Below, piece by piece: positions 7,020-14,972 of a stretch of DNA of 22,122 bases. Source of the stretch: Methanosphaera sp. SHI613 (GTDB lineage Archaea; Methanobacteriota; Methanobacteria; Methanobacteriales; Methanobacteriaceae); the NCBI GenBank assembly GCA_003266145.1, contig MVJJ01000065.1, forward strand, positions 1 through 22,122. Direction: 5' to 3'. The translations under genes were made by a program, and so were the position numbers. Position 1 is the stretch's first letter. Every line of letters starts with the position of its first letter. The notes below the pieces were generated by a model, which had not been told where the DNA came from, ran no database searches, and saw only the letters and a program-made list of their open reading frames with translations.

Positions 7020-8189
7020 TTATTTCATTGCTATATCCATTACACTGAACTTCTTCTTATTGTCCTTATTTTTACCCAATCCTACGTTCAACGTGAAATT
7101 AAAATCCTTTTCCACGGTCTGATCAAGTTCATCGAATGAAAACATCAATTGTTCATCCATCAGTTGATCTATCTTGTCGAATATCATTTTATATGCCTTG
7201 CAGTGAGGATCCACTTGATTTACTTTATGGTTTGACATTACAAGAGCGTTATATGGACATCCTCCGCGACAATATTTGATGTGTTTGCAATCTCCACAGT
7301 CACTGTCAACGAAGTCCTTGTATTCATGAAGCAGCTGTTCTGCCTTGGACTTCATCAGCTCATCATATGATGGCTTATCGGATACATGTCCTATCACGTA
7401 ATCGGGCATGTCTACAAAACGATAACATGGGTATATGCTTCCGTCAGGGCCTATAGCAAATGTGGAATCCATACAATCCACGTATGTGCATACGAATCCC
7501 GTTTTCATAAACACCGCCTTGCATAGGTGGTCGATGTTCTTAAGTTCTATTACATCAGCCAAATCAAGGTATTGATCCAACAGATACAATAGAAGTTCTC
7601 CGTAATCTTCGGGTTCCAATGCAAAGTTATCGCTTTTATGACTTTTTATTGAAGGCAGTGCAGGGTGGATTTTCATGTTGAATCCGTTGTCCTTGAAGAA
7701 GTTGAATATATCCTCCTTATACTGTATGGAATAGTTTGTGAATGTGCTTATGAAACTGCATCTTAGACCATGTTTTTTTGCTACTTCATATCCGGCGAGC
7801 GTCTTATCATAGTATCCTACTCCCCTTTGAAGGTCATTCAATTCCTTTGGTCCATCAAGACTGCTTCCTATAGGAATTTCATATTTTTTAAATAGTGCTG
7901 CCAACTTGTCATCCATTAGCCAGAGGTTGGTTTGAATAGCATATGCTGGATATAATGAATCCAATTGTGTGCTTATCCTATCCAGGGCATATTCATAGAA
8001 ATCATATCCTGCAAGCAATGGTTCTCCTCCATGGAATGTGAATGTCGTCGCTTCACTTTTGAAGGTCTTCAACCATTCTACTATATCATCCATCGTTTCT
8101 TTGGACATGACCAGTGAGGTTGTCTCCGAGCTCCAGCAATAACTGCAGTTTGCAGGACAGCCCATCGTTGGTATTATCATAATATGCAT
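7020..8189 (-). CDS. Radical SAM/SPASM domain enzyme, probable peptide or protein modifying type
   Basis: A 389-aa radical SAM protein. The N-terminal cluster motif is CPANCSYC (C11, C15, C18), binding the SAM-associated 4Fe-4S cluster, with FHGGEP (52-57) as the SAM-binding GGE. The C-terminal third is a SPASM-type domain with auxiliary-cluster cysteines C234, C239, C255, C298, C301, C307, C311 and C330. This layout is shared by anaerobic sulfatase maturases and by RiPP-modifying enzymes. The start MHIMIIPTMGCPANCSYCW recalls a methanogen peptide-modifying group, but that is memory, not a search. The ATG at 8189 has AAGGTGAA just upstream. It follows ABCE1 on the same strand after 62 nt. No sulfatase and no small Cys-rich precursor gene is visible in the window, so the substrate is unknown. 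Confidence 0.88.
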   Translation of the reverse strand: MHIMIIPTMGCPANCSYCWSSETTSLVMSKETMDDIVEWLKTFKSEATTFTFHGGEPLLAGYDFYEYALDRISTQLDSLYPAYAIQTNLWLMDDKLAALFKKYEIPIGSSLDGPKELNDLQRGVGYYDKTLAGYEVAKKHGLRCSFISTFTNYSIQYKEDIFNFFKDNGFNMKIHPALPSIKSHKSDNFALEPEDYGELLLYLLDQYLDLADVIELKNIDHLCKAVFMKTGFVCTYVDCMDSTFAIGPDGSIYPCYRFVDMPDYVIGHVSDKPSYDELMKSKAEQLLHEYKDFVDSDCGDCKHIKYCRGGCPYNALVMSNHKVNQVDPHCKAYKMIFDKIDQLMDEQLMFSFDELDQTVEKDFNFTLNVGLGKNKDNKKKFSVMDIAMK

Positions 8190-8251
8190 GCTTTCACCTT
8201 GTAAGTTTCTTAGATACTGAAAGATTATAAAAAAAATAAAATAAGTGAAGA

Positions 8252-10030
8252 TTATTCTTCCAGATAATAATATTCTCCTTTTTCTTTTTGCTGACGGTCA
8301 AGGTAGCTGTCGTATTTGTTTACTCTTGGCCTGTTGGTTTCCTTATCCCTACGGAAGGTTATTTCGACATCAGAAAGGAATTTGTTCATGGCATCTCTTA
8401 GGTTTATTGGTGCCGTTGCCTTTCCCATTTGACCGGATTTACCATAGAATACCATAGCCCTATCTGATATGTAGTCGATAAAGACTATGTCGTGGTCTAT
8501 GATTATTGCTGAAGTATCATCTCTTGTTATTACGTGTTTTATTGCTTTTGCTATTTTGAGTCTTTGTTCAACATCAAGAAATGCTGTCGGTTCATCCAAG
8601 AGGTATAAATCAGCCTCCTGAGATAGTGTGACTGCAGTTGCCAATCTCTGCATTTCCCCACCGGAGAGCTTGCTTACCTGTTTGTCTATTATCTTATCCA
8701 GGTCAAATGGCTTTGAGATATCGGTTTTGAATACGTTTGATCCGTAGCCTTTTGCGTGGGTGTATAGGAAGTCTTCGACACTTCCATCATAATCGGATTG
8801 TATGTACTGCGGTTTGTAGGCTATTTTTATTTCCTCTTCTATTTCACCTGCATCAGGTTTTACTACTCCTGCCAGCATTTTTGCATATGTCGTTTTTCCT
8901 ATACCGTTTGGCCCAAATGCTGTTATTACCTGGCTTCTGTTTAGTTCCCCTTCTTCGACTTCCAATGAGAAGTTTTCATATTTTTTTGCAAAGTCGGTGT
9001 ATTTTGTTATGGTCTCTGATTCAATCATTTCACTTGGTGGCCTGATTTCGAATTCTATCGGTTGTTTTCTGATTCTTATATTTTCCTCGTTTAGGAATCC
9101 GTTTATGTATGCATTTATTCCTACTCTTACTCCCCTAAGTTTGGATACTACACCATATGCTCCTTCTTGACCGTACATTACATGTACATAGTCACTCATC
9201 GCATCAAGTGTTGCCAAATCGTGTTCTATTACGAGAACATTTCTTTTTTCTTCGGTTAATTGTCTTATTACCTGTACGGTGTTTAGTCTTTGTTTGACGT
9301 CAAGCCAACTTGTAGGTTCGTCTATGTAGTAGAAGTCTGCATCCTTTAATACTGCGGCAGCTATTGCTATTCTTTGCAGTTCTCCTCCGGAGAGGTTTGA
9401 CAGTTTTCTATCAAGTGTGGATTGTAGTTCAAGGGTTTCTACTATTTCATCCATCTTGTTTCTTTCATCTACTCCTTCAAGTAATTCTGAGACATTTCCC
9501 TTTACCACTTTCGGTAGTTGATCTACCATCTGTGGTTTATAGGACAATCTTATTTCATTGTTGCTGAGTTTTTTGAAGTAGTTCTGCAGTTGGGATCCCT
9601 TGAAGAATTCTATTGTTTCATCCCATGTGGATTCCTGATCATAATTTCCATAATTTGGAATTATCTGTCCTGAAAGTATGTTCAGTATGGTTGATTTACC
9701 TATACCGTTTGGTCCTAGAAGTCCCACTACTGATCCTTCTTCGATTGTAGGCATTCCGAATAATTCAAAACTGTTCGGACCGTACCTGTGTATTGGTGTT
9801 TCGGTCAATACTTCCGGAAGGTTTATTATGTTTATTGCATTGAATACGCATCTGTTTGTACATATTCCACATCCGGAACATAACTCTTCGGATATTACCG
9901 GTTTTTTATCTTCATCACTTATTATTATGGTATCCTCTTCCATCCTGACTCCAGGACAATATTCGATACACATGTAATTACATTTTTTAGGTTGACATTT
10001 ATCCTTATCCAATATTGCAATTCGACTCAA
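8252..10030 (-). CDS. ABCE1/Rli1 ribosome-recycling ATPase with 4Fe-4S domain
   Basis: A 592-aa cytosolic twin-ATPase that splits 70S ribosomes after termination in archaea; length is normal. The N-terminal ferredoxin-like domain carries two cysteine sets (C12, C17, C21, C25 and C51, C54, C57, C61). First ABC domain: GPNGIGKS Walker A (106-113), LSGGE signature (212-216), DFYYIDEPTS Walker B (231-240). Second ABC domain: GPNGIGKT (372-379), LSGGE (454-458), DLYLLDEPTA. Hinge segments with repeated Arg/Lys lie between and at the C-terminus, as in the family. The start codon is TTG at 10030, supported by a strong GGGGGAG ribosome binding site a few bases upstream. The radical SAM gene follows after 62 nt and may share the transcript. 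Confidence 0.97.
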   Translation of the reverse strand: MSRIAILDKDKCQPKKCNYMCIEYCPGVRMEEDTIIISDEDKKPVISEELCSGCGICTNRCVFNAINIINLPEVLTETPIHRYGPNSFELFGMPTIEEGSVVGLLGPNGIGKSTILNILSGQIIPNYGNYDQESTWDETIEFFKGSQLQNYFKKLSNNEIRLSYKPQMVDQLPKVVKGNVSELLEGVDERNKMDEIVETLELQSTLDRKLSNLSGGELQRIAIAAAVLKDADFYYIDEPTSWLDVKQRLNTVQVIRQLTEEKRNVLVIEHDLATLDAMSDYVHVMYGQEGAYGVVSKLRGVRVGINAYINGFLNEENIRIRKQPIEFEIRPPSEMIESETITKYTDFAKKYENFSLEVEEGELNRSQVITAFGPNGIGKTTYAKMLAGVVKPDAGEIEEEIKIAYKPQYIQSDYDGSVEDFLYTHAKGYGSNVFKTDISKPFDLDKIIDKQVSKLSGGEMQRLATAVTLSQEADLYLLDEPTAFLDVEQRLKIAKAIKHVITRDDTSAIIIDHDIVFIDYISDRAMVFYGKSGQMGKATAPINLRDAMNKFLSDVEITFRRDKETNRPRVNKYDSYLDRQQKEKGEYYYLEE

Positions 10031-10063
10031 AAATATACTCCCCCTGATTTATTGTTTGTAATT

Positions 10064-10077
10064 AAAAGATATATTGG
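10064..10077 (-). promoter_or_regulatory. Putative TATA box of the ABCE1 gene
   Basis: Read on the minus strand this is CCAATATATCTTTT, a good archaeal TATA-like element about 35-45 nt upstream of the TTG start. Transcription would begin near 10045, just upstream of the GGGGGAG site. Confidence 0.4.
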
Positions 10078-10720
10078 TTAAAAAGAATTGAATTTCATAT
10101 TATTTGATTAAAATAAAAGTTTTTAAAAAATCATTTATAATTATATACTATATTTATTTTTTAAGATATATATGCTTATATAATTTTAGGGATTTACAGA
10201 ACAAGAGATAGTTTAAACAATATTCAATTATAATCCAATTATCAACACTAATTAGATTATTTTTAAATTATACGATACAATATTCAACTATTGAATATTA
10301 AAACGGGTTCAATATTATAATAACCAATTGAATAATGAAGAGATTTTTACCCAATATAAAGACATTATTAGACTATTTAGACATAGGTTAATCCAAAAAA
10401 TTAACAATGTTTAAAAAATATTGGAATTATGAGATAACAATAACAAATATATGATGTTGTAATAAAAAATATCTAAAAAAAAATTATATAGATAGTCTTA
10501 TTTTATTTCTAATTAATGATTTTCTTTTATTTTAATCTATGGTAATAGTATTTAAAGCAGGCATTAAAATATACAAATTAAAATAGTTAAAATGTGATTT
10601 TAAAAAAATACTATTAATCTTTTATTTTAGATAAGCCTTTAATTTAATCTTTATTTATTTATTTTATAATATGTCAAGTCGTATATTTTCATATACCATA
10701 ATATAAAAAATAAGATGTAA
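10078..10720. other. Long AT-rich gene-poor region upstream of the histone gene
   Basis: More than 600 nt with no convincing ORF on either strand and a strong A/T bias. It holds several copies of TTCAAT or its complement ATTGAA between 10218 and 10333, the palindrome GTTTAAAC at 10211-10218, and GTATATTTTCATATAC (10681-10696, 6-bp arms). I recognise no tRNA, rRNA, SRP or RNase P RNA. It could hold an unrecognised RNA, distal histone control or binding sites, or degenerate sequence. Confidence 0.5.
10279..10299. repeat. Perfect 9-bp inverted repeat with TTCAA/TTGAA motif
   Basis: AATATTCAA (10279-10287) and TTGAATATT (10291-10299) are exact complements around CTA. Related half-sites lie nearby: CAATATTCAATT at 10218-10229 and TTCAATATT at 10308-10316 with ATTGAA at 10327-10332. 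This clustering looks like a possible repressor or activator operator. Confidence 0.5.
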
Positions 10721-10730
10721 AAAACAATAC

Positions 10731-10739
10731 ATATAAATA
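10731..10739 (+). promoter_or_regulatory. TATA box of the histone gene
   Basis: ATATAAATA, a good archaeal TATA match. Normal spacing puts transcription start near 10760, giving a leader of about 15 nt that just contains the AGGAGTGAT ribosome binding site at 10765-10773. Confidence 0.6.
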
Positions 10740-10776
10740 CTACAAAAATATACTAATAATTTATAGGAGTGATAAT

Positions 10777-10986
10777 ATGGAACAATTACCAATTGCACCT
10801 ATGGGTAGAATTTTATCCAATGCAGGTGCATCACGTGCTACAAAAGATGCAAAAATAGAACTATCCAAAAAATTATCAGAACTTGGTGAAGCTATTTCTG
10901 TAGAAGCAGTAGCTATAGCAGAACATGCAGGTAGAAAAACTGTAAAAGTTTCTGATATTGAATTAGCAGTAAAATTAAAGTTTTAA
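10777..10986 (+). CDS. Archaeal histone (HMf family)
   Basis: A 69-aa single histone-fold protein that wraps DNA as dimers and longer polymers. The N-terminus ELPIAP-like (MEQLPIAPMGRIL) and the C-terminal HAGRKTVKVSDIELAVK match the canonical HMf family closely, including the RKTVK DNA-binding loop and the short first loop AGASRATKDA. Length is the family norm. The ATG at 10777 has a strong AGGAGTGAT 3-11 nt upstream and a good TATA box, so expression is probably high. A hairpin plus T8 terminator follows, so it is a single-gene transcript. It is flanked by unusually long AT-rich spacers. Confidence 0.97.
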   Translation: MEQLPIAPMGRILSNAGASRATKDAKIELSKKLSELGEAISVEAVAIAEHAGRKTVKVSDIELAVKLKF

Positions 10987-11035
10987 ATAAATAAAAAACA
11001 TTCAATAAGCAATATTTAATCATTTTAGAACATAT

Positions 11036-11072
11036 TAGTTATTATAAAATAACTATAAAATACCTTTTTTTT
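11036..11072 (+). terminator. Hairpin plus T8 terminator of the histone gene
   Basis: TAGTTATT (11036-11043) pairs perfectly with AATAACTA (11048-11055) around ATAA, and a run of eight T follows at 11065-11072. More T runs follow to about 11096. Confidence 0.6.
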
Positions 11073-11172
11073 ATTCATACATTTTTTTATTTTTTATCGA
11101 TAGCCCAAATGGATATTATTATTAATTAACTTTATATTCCAATATACCACTATTTCTATAACCACAACATCT

Positions 11173-11428
11173 ATGAAAAATGACATAAAGGAGTACTCAT
11201 CTATCGTAAAAGAATATTCAGTATTTGGTCAAAACAAATATTTTAAACAAAAATATATTTTTTAAGCAATTGCAAGCTAATAAAATATCTTTTAATGATT
11301 TTTCAATTATATATTACAAAATCACAAATAATAAAAAAATCAACATAAATCATAAAATCAGACCCCTTATTAAAAAAATATTAAAAAGCCCAATCATTAA
11401 AAGTATAATTCAAAGATTTGACAAATAA
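11173..11428 (+). pseudogene. Possible frameshifted small ORF of unknown function
   Basis: ATG at 11173 opens a 30-codon frame (MKNDIKEYSS...) that stops at 11263 right after a run of six T (11258-11263). The other frame, open from a TTG at 11225 to 11428, continues from the same T run. Removing one T would join both into one protein of 84 aa, Lys/Ile/Asn rich, ending IIQRFDK. Both halves have a similar amino-acid style, which hints at a recent frameshift, but the AT-rich sequence could also give this by chance. A TATA-like TTTATATT lies at 11131-11138, and there is no good ribosome binding site for 11173, though AAAGGAG occurs inside at 11187-11193. I recognise no family. The GT-C genes begin 36 nt downstream. 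Confidence 0.3.
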
Positions 11429-11447
11429 TATAAATAATCAAAAAAAC

Positions 11448-11453
11448 AAGGGG
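11448..11453 (+). promoter_or_regulatory. Ribosome binding site of the first GT-C gene
   Basis: AAGGGG lies 11 nt before the ATG at 11465. A TATA-like ATATAAATAAT stretch sits at about 11428-11438, so a promoter right here is possible, although the implied start point would fall inside the ribosome binding site. Confidence 0.4.
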
Positions 11454-11464
11454 AAAAAAGATAT

Positions 11465-13291
11465 ATGATAAATCAGATTAAAAAGTTTATTGACAATAAT
11501 CGCCTAGATATTTATTATATATTCATATTGATAGCTTTACTACTTGTTATTAGCGTCCCTAAACTCTTAGTACAATACAAGATAGGTATTGCAAACTGGG
11601 ATACATATTTATACCTTGAAAACGGTCGTCTATATGCCAAGATGGGATGGGGTGATGTACCTAGCATATCACCTGTTCTTCCATTGATATTAGCAAAGAT
11701 TTTCTTATTCAGCGGCCATACCTATCCTGAAGCAATATTTAATGTGGACGTCTTCTTTTATATATTGGGATGTGTTGGATTATATCTTCTGTTTAGATAC
11801 AAATTCAGCCATAATACCAGCCTACTTGCAACCATGATCTATGCAACATTCACACTTCTTTACTCATGGGTTGCCATTGGAGGAAACGACATCATAGGTG
11901 TAACCGGTACAATTCTCACCGTTTATCTGATACTGATATCGAACAAATATTCAAACAAGTTCTATCTGATAGCCATGCCAATTGCAGCATATGCATTCCT
12001 TTCAAGATATACTGCAGGCGTGATGATATTTAGCATATTGTTCTTTTTGATAATAAACAAAGTCAAAATCAGGGAAATATTACATATCATCGTTGGAGGA
12101 ATATTGGGAGTAATCAGTATTTCATGGTTCTTATTTGAATTCGACAAGGCACTTCATACTCCATTTCCATTTCTTGGACAGTTCACCGGAACCGTGCAGA
12201 ATACTCCCGTATTGGATTCAGGTTATGTGCCGGACAACATGTATTTTATCAGAAACATTCCACAATACCTGTCAAGTCATGTGACTACCAATAACTTCGA
12301 TTCTCTGGTTAACCCATCACTCAATGATGCTACCCTATTTTCATACGTACTTATCATATTGATGATTATCGGATTTGCAGCAGTCATCTATAAAATATGT
12401 AAGGGAATATATGACAATAGAAAAGATTTCACCGGAAGAGGAAATATTCTGCTGTTGATTCTTTTGATGATAGTTGCCATACTTTGCATATTAAGCATCG
12501 GATCATCATATATAATTACGATATTCCTGTTTTTGGTTGCACTTGGCGGACTATACTATATCATAGAGGAGTATAACATTGAAAAGTTAGATTATGAATT
12601 CTTAATGATATCTCTGTTTGTGGTGTATCTGGTATTCCAGTCCATACTTACCACAAAAAATGACCGGTACTTCATAACCGTACTGCCGTTTATGGCTTAC
12701 TTCATAACATGCGGACTGTCAGCCATATATGATGTGATTGATGAAAGAATAGGAAATATAAAGATAAAAAAGACGGATGTGAAAATATCAAGCCTGATAT
12801 CAGCATGCGTTATCGTACTGCTTGTCATCAATTCATTGGCGTTCTGTTACAGCATTCCCGAAAACAATCATTATGAATACATCGAGGAGGCCTGCGATTG
12901 GCTTGTGGGTTATGACGATACAATCGGCAACCAGACAATAATCATATCCGATAACTGGCCTGCAGTTACATGGTACTTGAATATATATGGTCAAAGAGGC
13001 GTCTTGAACATTAAGAATTATTCGCATTACTGGCTATTTTCGAGGGAGATTCTTAGTCAGAACGAAACTCATCATGCCGCAACATACTATATTGACACAA
13101 ACAATGTGGTAAAGGTGGATTATCCTGGACTTACCAAGATATACGAGAATGATGACGTTACAATCTATGAAAATGATTACATATTAAACAACAAGAATGC
13201 CACCGTAGAATCGGATGAGTATAGAAGTTATATCAACAGTACTCTAGAAAGTGTCAAAGGATATTATGGTGATGTAAATGGAAAGCTTTAA
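11465..13291 (+). CDS. Multi-pass GT-C/GT39-like glycosyltransferase, first of a tandem pair
   Basis: A 608-aa membrane protein with roughly a dozen hydrophobic segments and a C-terminal non-membrane tail of ~150 residues starting near EEACDWLVGYDD. Features expected of GT-C lipid-linked sugar transferases (ArnT/PMT-like) are visible: an acidic residue in the first outer loop (ANWDTYLY, D46), an AIGGND loop (137-142), LSRYTAG (179-185), and NDRYFITVLPFMAY near the later helices. The family takes sugars from polyprenyl-phosphate donors on the outer membrane face; the acceptor here is unknown, with S-layer or surface protein glycans and lipids as options. ATG 11465 is chosen for its AAGGGG site. 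Its last 14 nt overlap the next gene, so translation is likely coupled. The two proteins are clear paralogues. Confidence 0.82.
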   Translation: MINQIKKFIDNNRLDIYYIFILIALLLVISVPKLLVQYKIGIANWDTYLYLENGRLYAKMGWGDVPSISPVLPLILAKIFLFSGHTYPEAIFNVDVFFYILGCVGLYLLFRYKFSHNTSLLATMIYATFTLLYSWVAIGGNDIIGVTGTILTVYLILISNKYSNKFYLIAMPIAAYAFLSRYTAGVMIFSILFFLIINKVKIREILHIIVGGILGVISISWFLFEFDKALHTPFPFLGQFTGTVQNTPVLDSGYVPDNMYFIRNIPQYLSSHVTTNNFDSLVNPSLNDATLFSYVLIILMIIGFAAVIYKICKGIYDNRKDFTGRGNILLLILLMIVAILCILSIGSSYIITIFLFLVALGGLYYIIEEYNIEKLDYEFLMISLFVVYLVFQSILTTKNDRYFITVLPFMAYFITCGLSAIYDVIDERIGNIKIKKTDVKISSLISACVIVLLVINSLAFCYSIPENNHYEYIEEACDWLVGYDDTIGNQTIIISDNWPAVTWYLNIYGQRGVLNIKNYSHYWLFSREILSQNETHHAATYYIDTNNVVKVDYPGLTKIYENDDVTIYENDYILNNKNATVESDEYRSYINSTLESVKGYYGDVNGKL

Positions 13292-14927
13292 TTATAAATC
13301 GGATAAACTGTTAATCGCACTGGTTATTGTTTCATGCATTTATACGGGAGTTTTGGTTTACTGCCAGAATATAATCGGAATCAGCTACTGGGATATATTC
13401 GTATATCTAAATAATGCCATGCTTTTTGCACATATAAACATAGGAAGTCAATTGAGCGTTCCACCAGTCCTTTCATTGCTTACATCCATATTATTCCAGC
13501 TGGGATTTATCGGTGAATTCTCCCTGTTTTTTGTTAGCGGAGTCTTGTTCGTATTTCTGATGCTGGGAATATACGTGCTGTTTAATTATAGATTCAGAAA
13601 GGAATATTCATTCATTGCAAGCCTGCTGTTTTCAATGACATCCCTTGTAGTCACATGGGCTGTAAGCGGCTCCAATGATTTACCTTCACTTTCATTTGCA
13701 GTCTGGGCATTGGTATTTACAATCAAGGCAGTCAATGATGATTTTAAATATTATTATCTTGCATTCGGATTCTTTTTATTATCCTTCTTTACAAGATTTA
13801 CGGGAGGCTTTGTCTTAATAGTGATGCTGTATTATATTGGAATCAATTTAGACAGGGTTAGAGGACAATTATCAAGAAAGAACGTGATGAGATTTGTAAT
13901 GTTTTTTGCATTAGTATTCATTGTGATAACGGCCGTTTATTATTTATATCAGGGCGGCATTCCATTTATCAGTCAGTTCATTGAGGTATCCAACAGCAAT
14001 CAGGTATCAAGCGTTAATGTGGGTTATGAATTGAATATGTTTTACTACATTGAGCATTTGCCGAAATTCATCAGTTCGTACTCAGTTAATGATTTGTATT
14101 TTTCATCATTATCTACGGTATATAATACGCCCACACCACTGGCATATGTCATATTGTTGCTGTCCGCTTTAGGTATTGTCAGTTTCGTGGCAAATATTGG
14201 TAATAAGAAGAATCGTGAAGATAAACATTTCATGCATAAGGCGTTGCTGTTGATTATAATTGGTATTTTTACCATAATTACTTATTCACATGTATCTTAT
14301 TTGGTTACGGAATTATTATTTATAGGGTTAATGTTATTATTATATAAATTACTTCCAAATAAATTAAATAAAATTGACTTAGTTATGATTTTATGGATGG
14401 GTATTTTCATTATATTGCATTCTTATCATCCGGTAAAAGTTGATCGATATATCGTAACCATATTGATACCGATAATCTATTTCATGACAATTGCAGTTGA
14501 GCATATTGTAGGATACATCCGATATAAGAAAGCTCCGATTGCCATATTGACTGTCATATTAATCCTGATGATAGCATTCAACGCGGGATACATACAATCC
14601 ATTACCCATGAAAATCCTCATACGACAGAAGAAAAAACCGCTGCCGAATGGCTAAAGGGACATGATGACAACCTCCTGAATGAAAACATATCATCAGATA
14701 GGGGAGTGGCCTTTAGCTGGTATCTGAAAAAATACACATACACGACTATTCCTCGCGTGCTTGAAAGTAACAATGAAAGCCTTAATGAAAAGCTCGATTC
14801 AATCAATGCGAAATATTACATTGACTCAACAAGTAACCTGACAAGCATTGAAGGTTACCACAGAATATACACAAACGACAATGAGGAGTATAAGTTGGCA
14901 ATCTATGAAAAGGACAACTACATGTAG
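13278..14927 (+). CDS. Multi-pass GT-C/GT39-like glycosyltransferase, second of a tandem pair
   Basis: A 549-aa paralogue of the upstream protein. It shows the same landmarks in the same order: SYWDIFVYL in the first outer loop (D39), VSGSNDLPS (129-137), FTRFTGG (171-177), KVDRYIVTILIPIIYF, and a C-terminal tail with AAEWLKGHDD, matching CDWLVGYDD of its neighbour. About a dozen membrane segments. The shared pattern strengthens the GT-C assignment for both, but no sugar or acceptor can be named. The ATG at 13278 lies inside the end of the first gene in another frame (14-nt overlap), a layout that favours translational coupling and perhaps a heteromeric pair. The KH/PP-loop gene starts 45 nt downstream with its own AAGGAG. 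Confidence 0.82.
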   Translation: MESFNYKSDKLLIALVIVSCIYTGVLVYCQNIIGISYWDIFVYLNNAMLFAHINIGSQLSVPPVLSLLTSILFQLGFIGEFSLFFVSGVLFVFLMLGIYVLFNYRFRKEYSFIASLLFSMTSLVVTWAVSGSNDLPSLSFAVWALVFTIKAVNDDFKYYYLAFGFFLLSFFTRFTGGFVLIVMLYYIGINLDRVRGQLSRKNVMRFVMFFALVFIVITAVYYLYQGGIPFISQFIEVSNSNQVSSVNVGYELNMFYYIEHLPKFISSYSVNDLYFSSLSTVYNTPTPLAYVILLLSALGIVSFVANIGNKKNREDKHFMHKALLLIIIGIFTIITYSHVSYLVTELLFIGLMLLLYKLLPNKLNKIDLVMILWMGIFIILHSYHPVKVDRYIVTILIPIIYFMTIAVEHIVGYIRYKKAPIAILTVILILMIAFNAGYIQSITHENPHTTEEKTAAEWLKGHDDNLLNENISSDRGVAFSWYLKKYTYTTIPRVLESNNESLNEKLDSINAKYYIDSTSNLTSIEGYHRIYTNDNEEYKLAIYEKDNYM

Positions 14928-14972
14928 AAAAAACAGCTAACATCAAACAATTAAATTATATAAGGAGATTAC

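Noticed and set aside
10300..10335. GGGTTCAAT as a possible tRNA T-loop
   Set aside because: No acceptor stem, anticodon arm or D arm can be folded around it.
10335..10391. An 18-codon ORF (MKRFLPNIK...) in the histone upstream region
   Set aside because: Too short, no ribosome binding site, and such ORFs are expected by chance in this composition.
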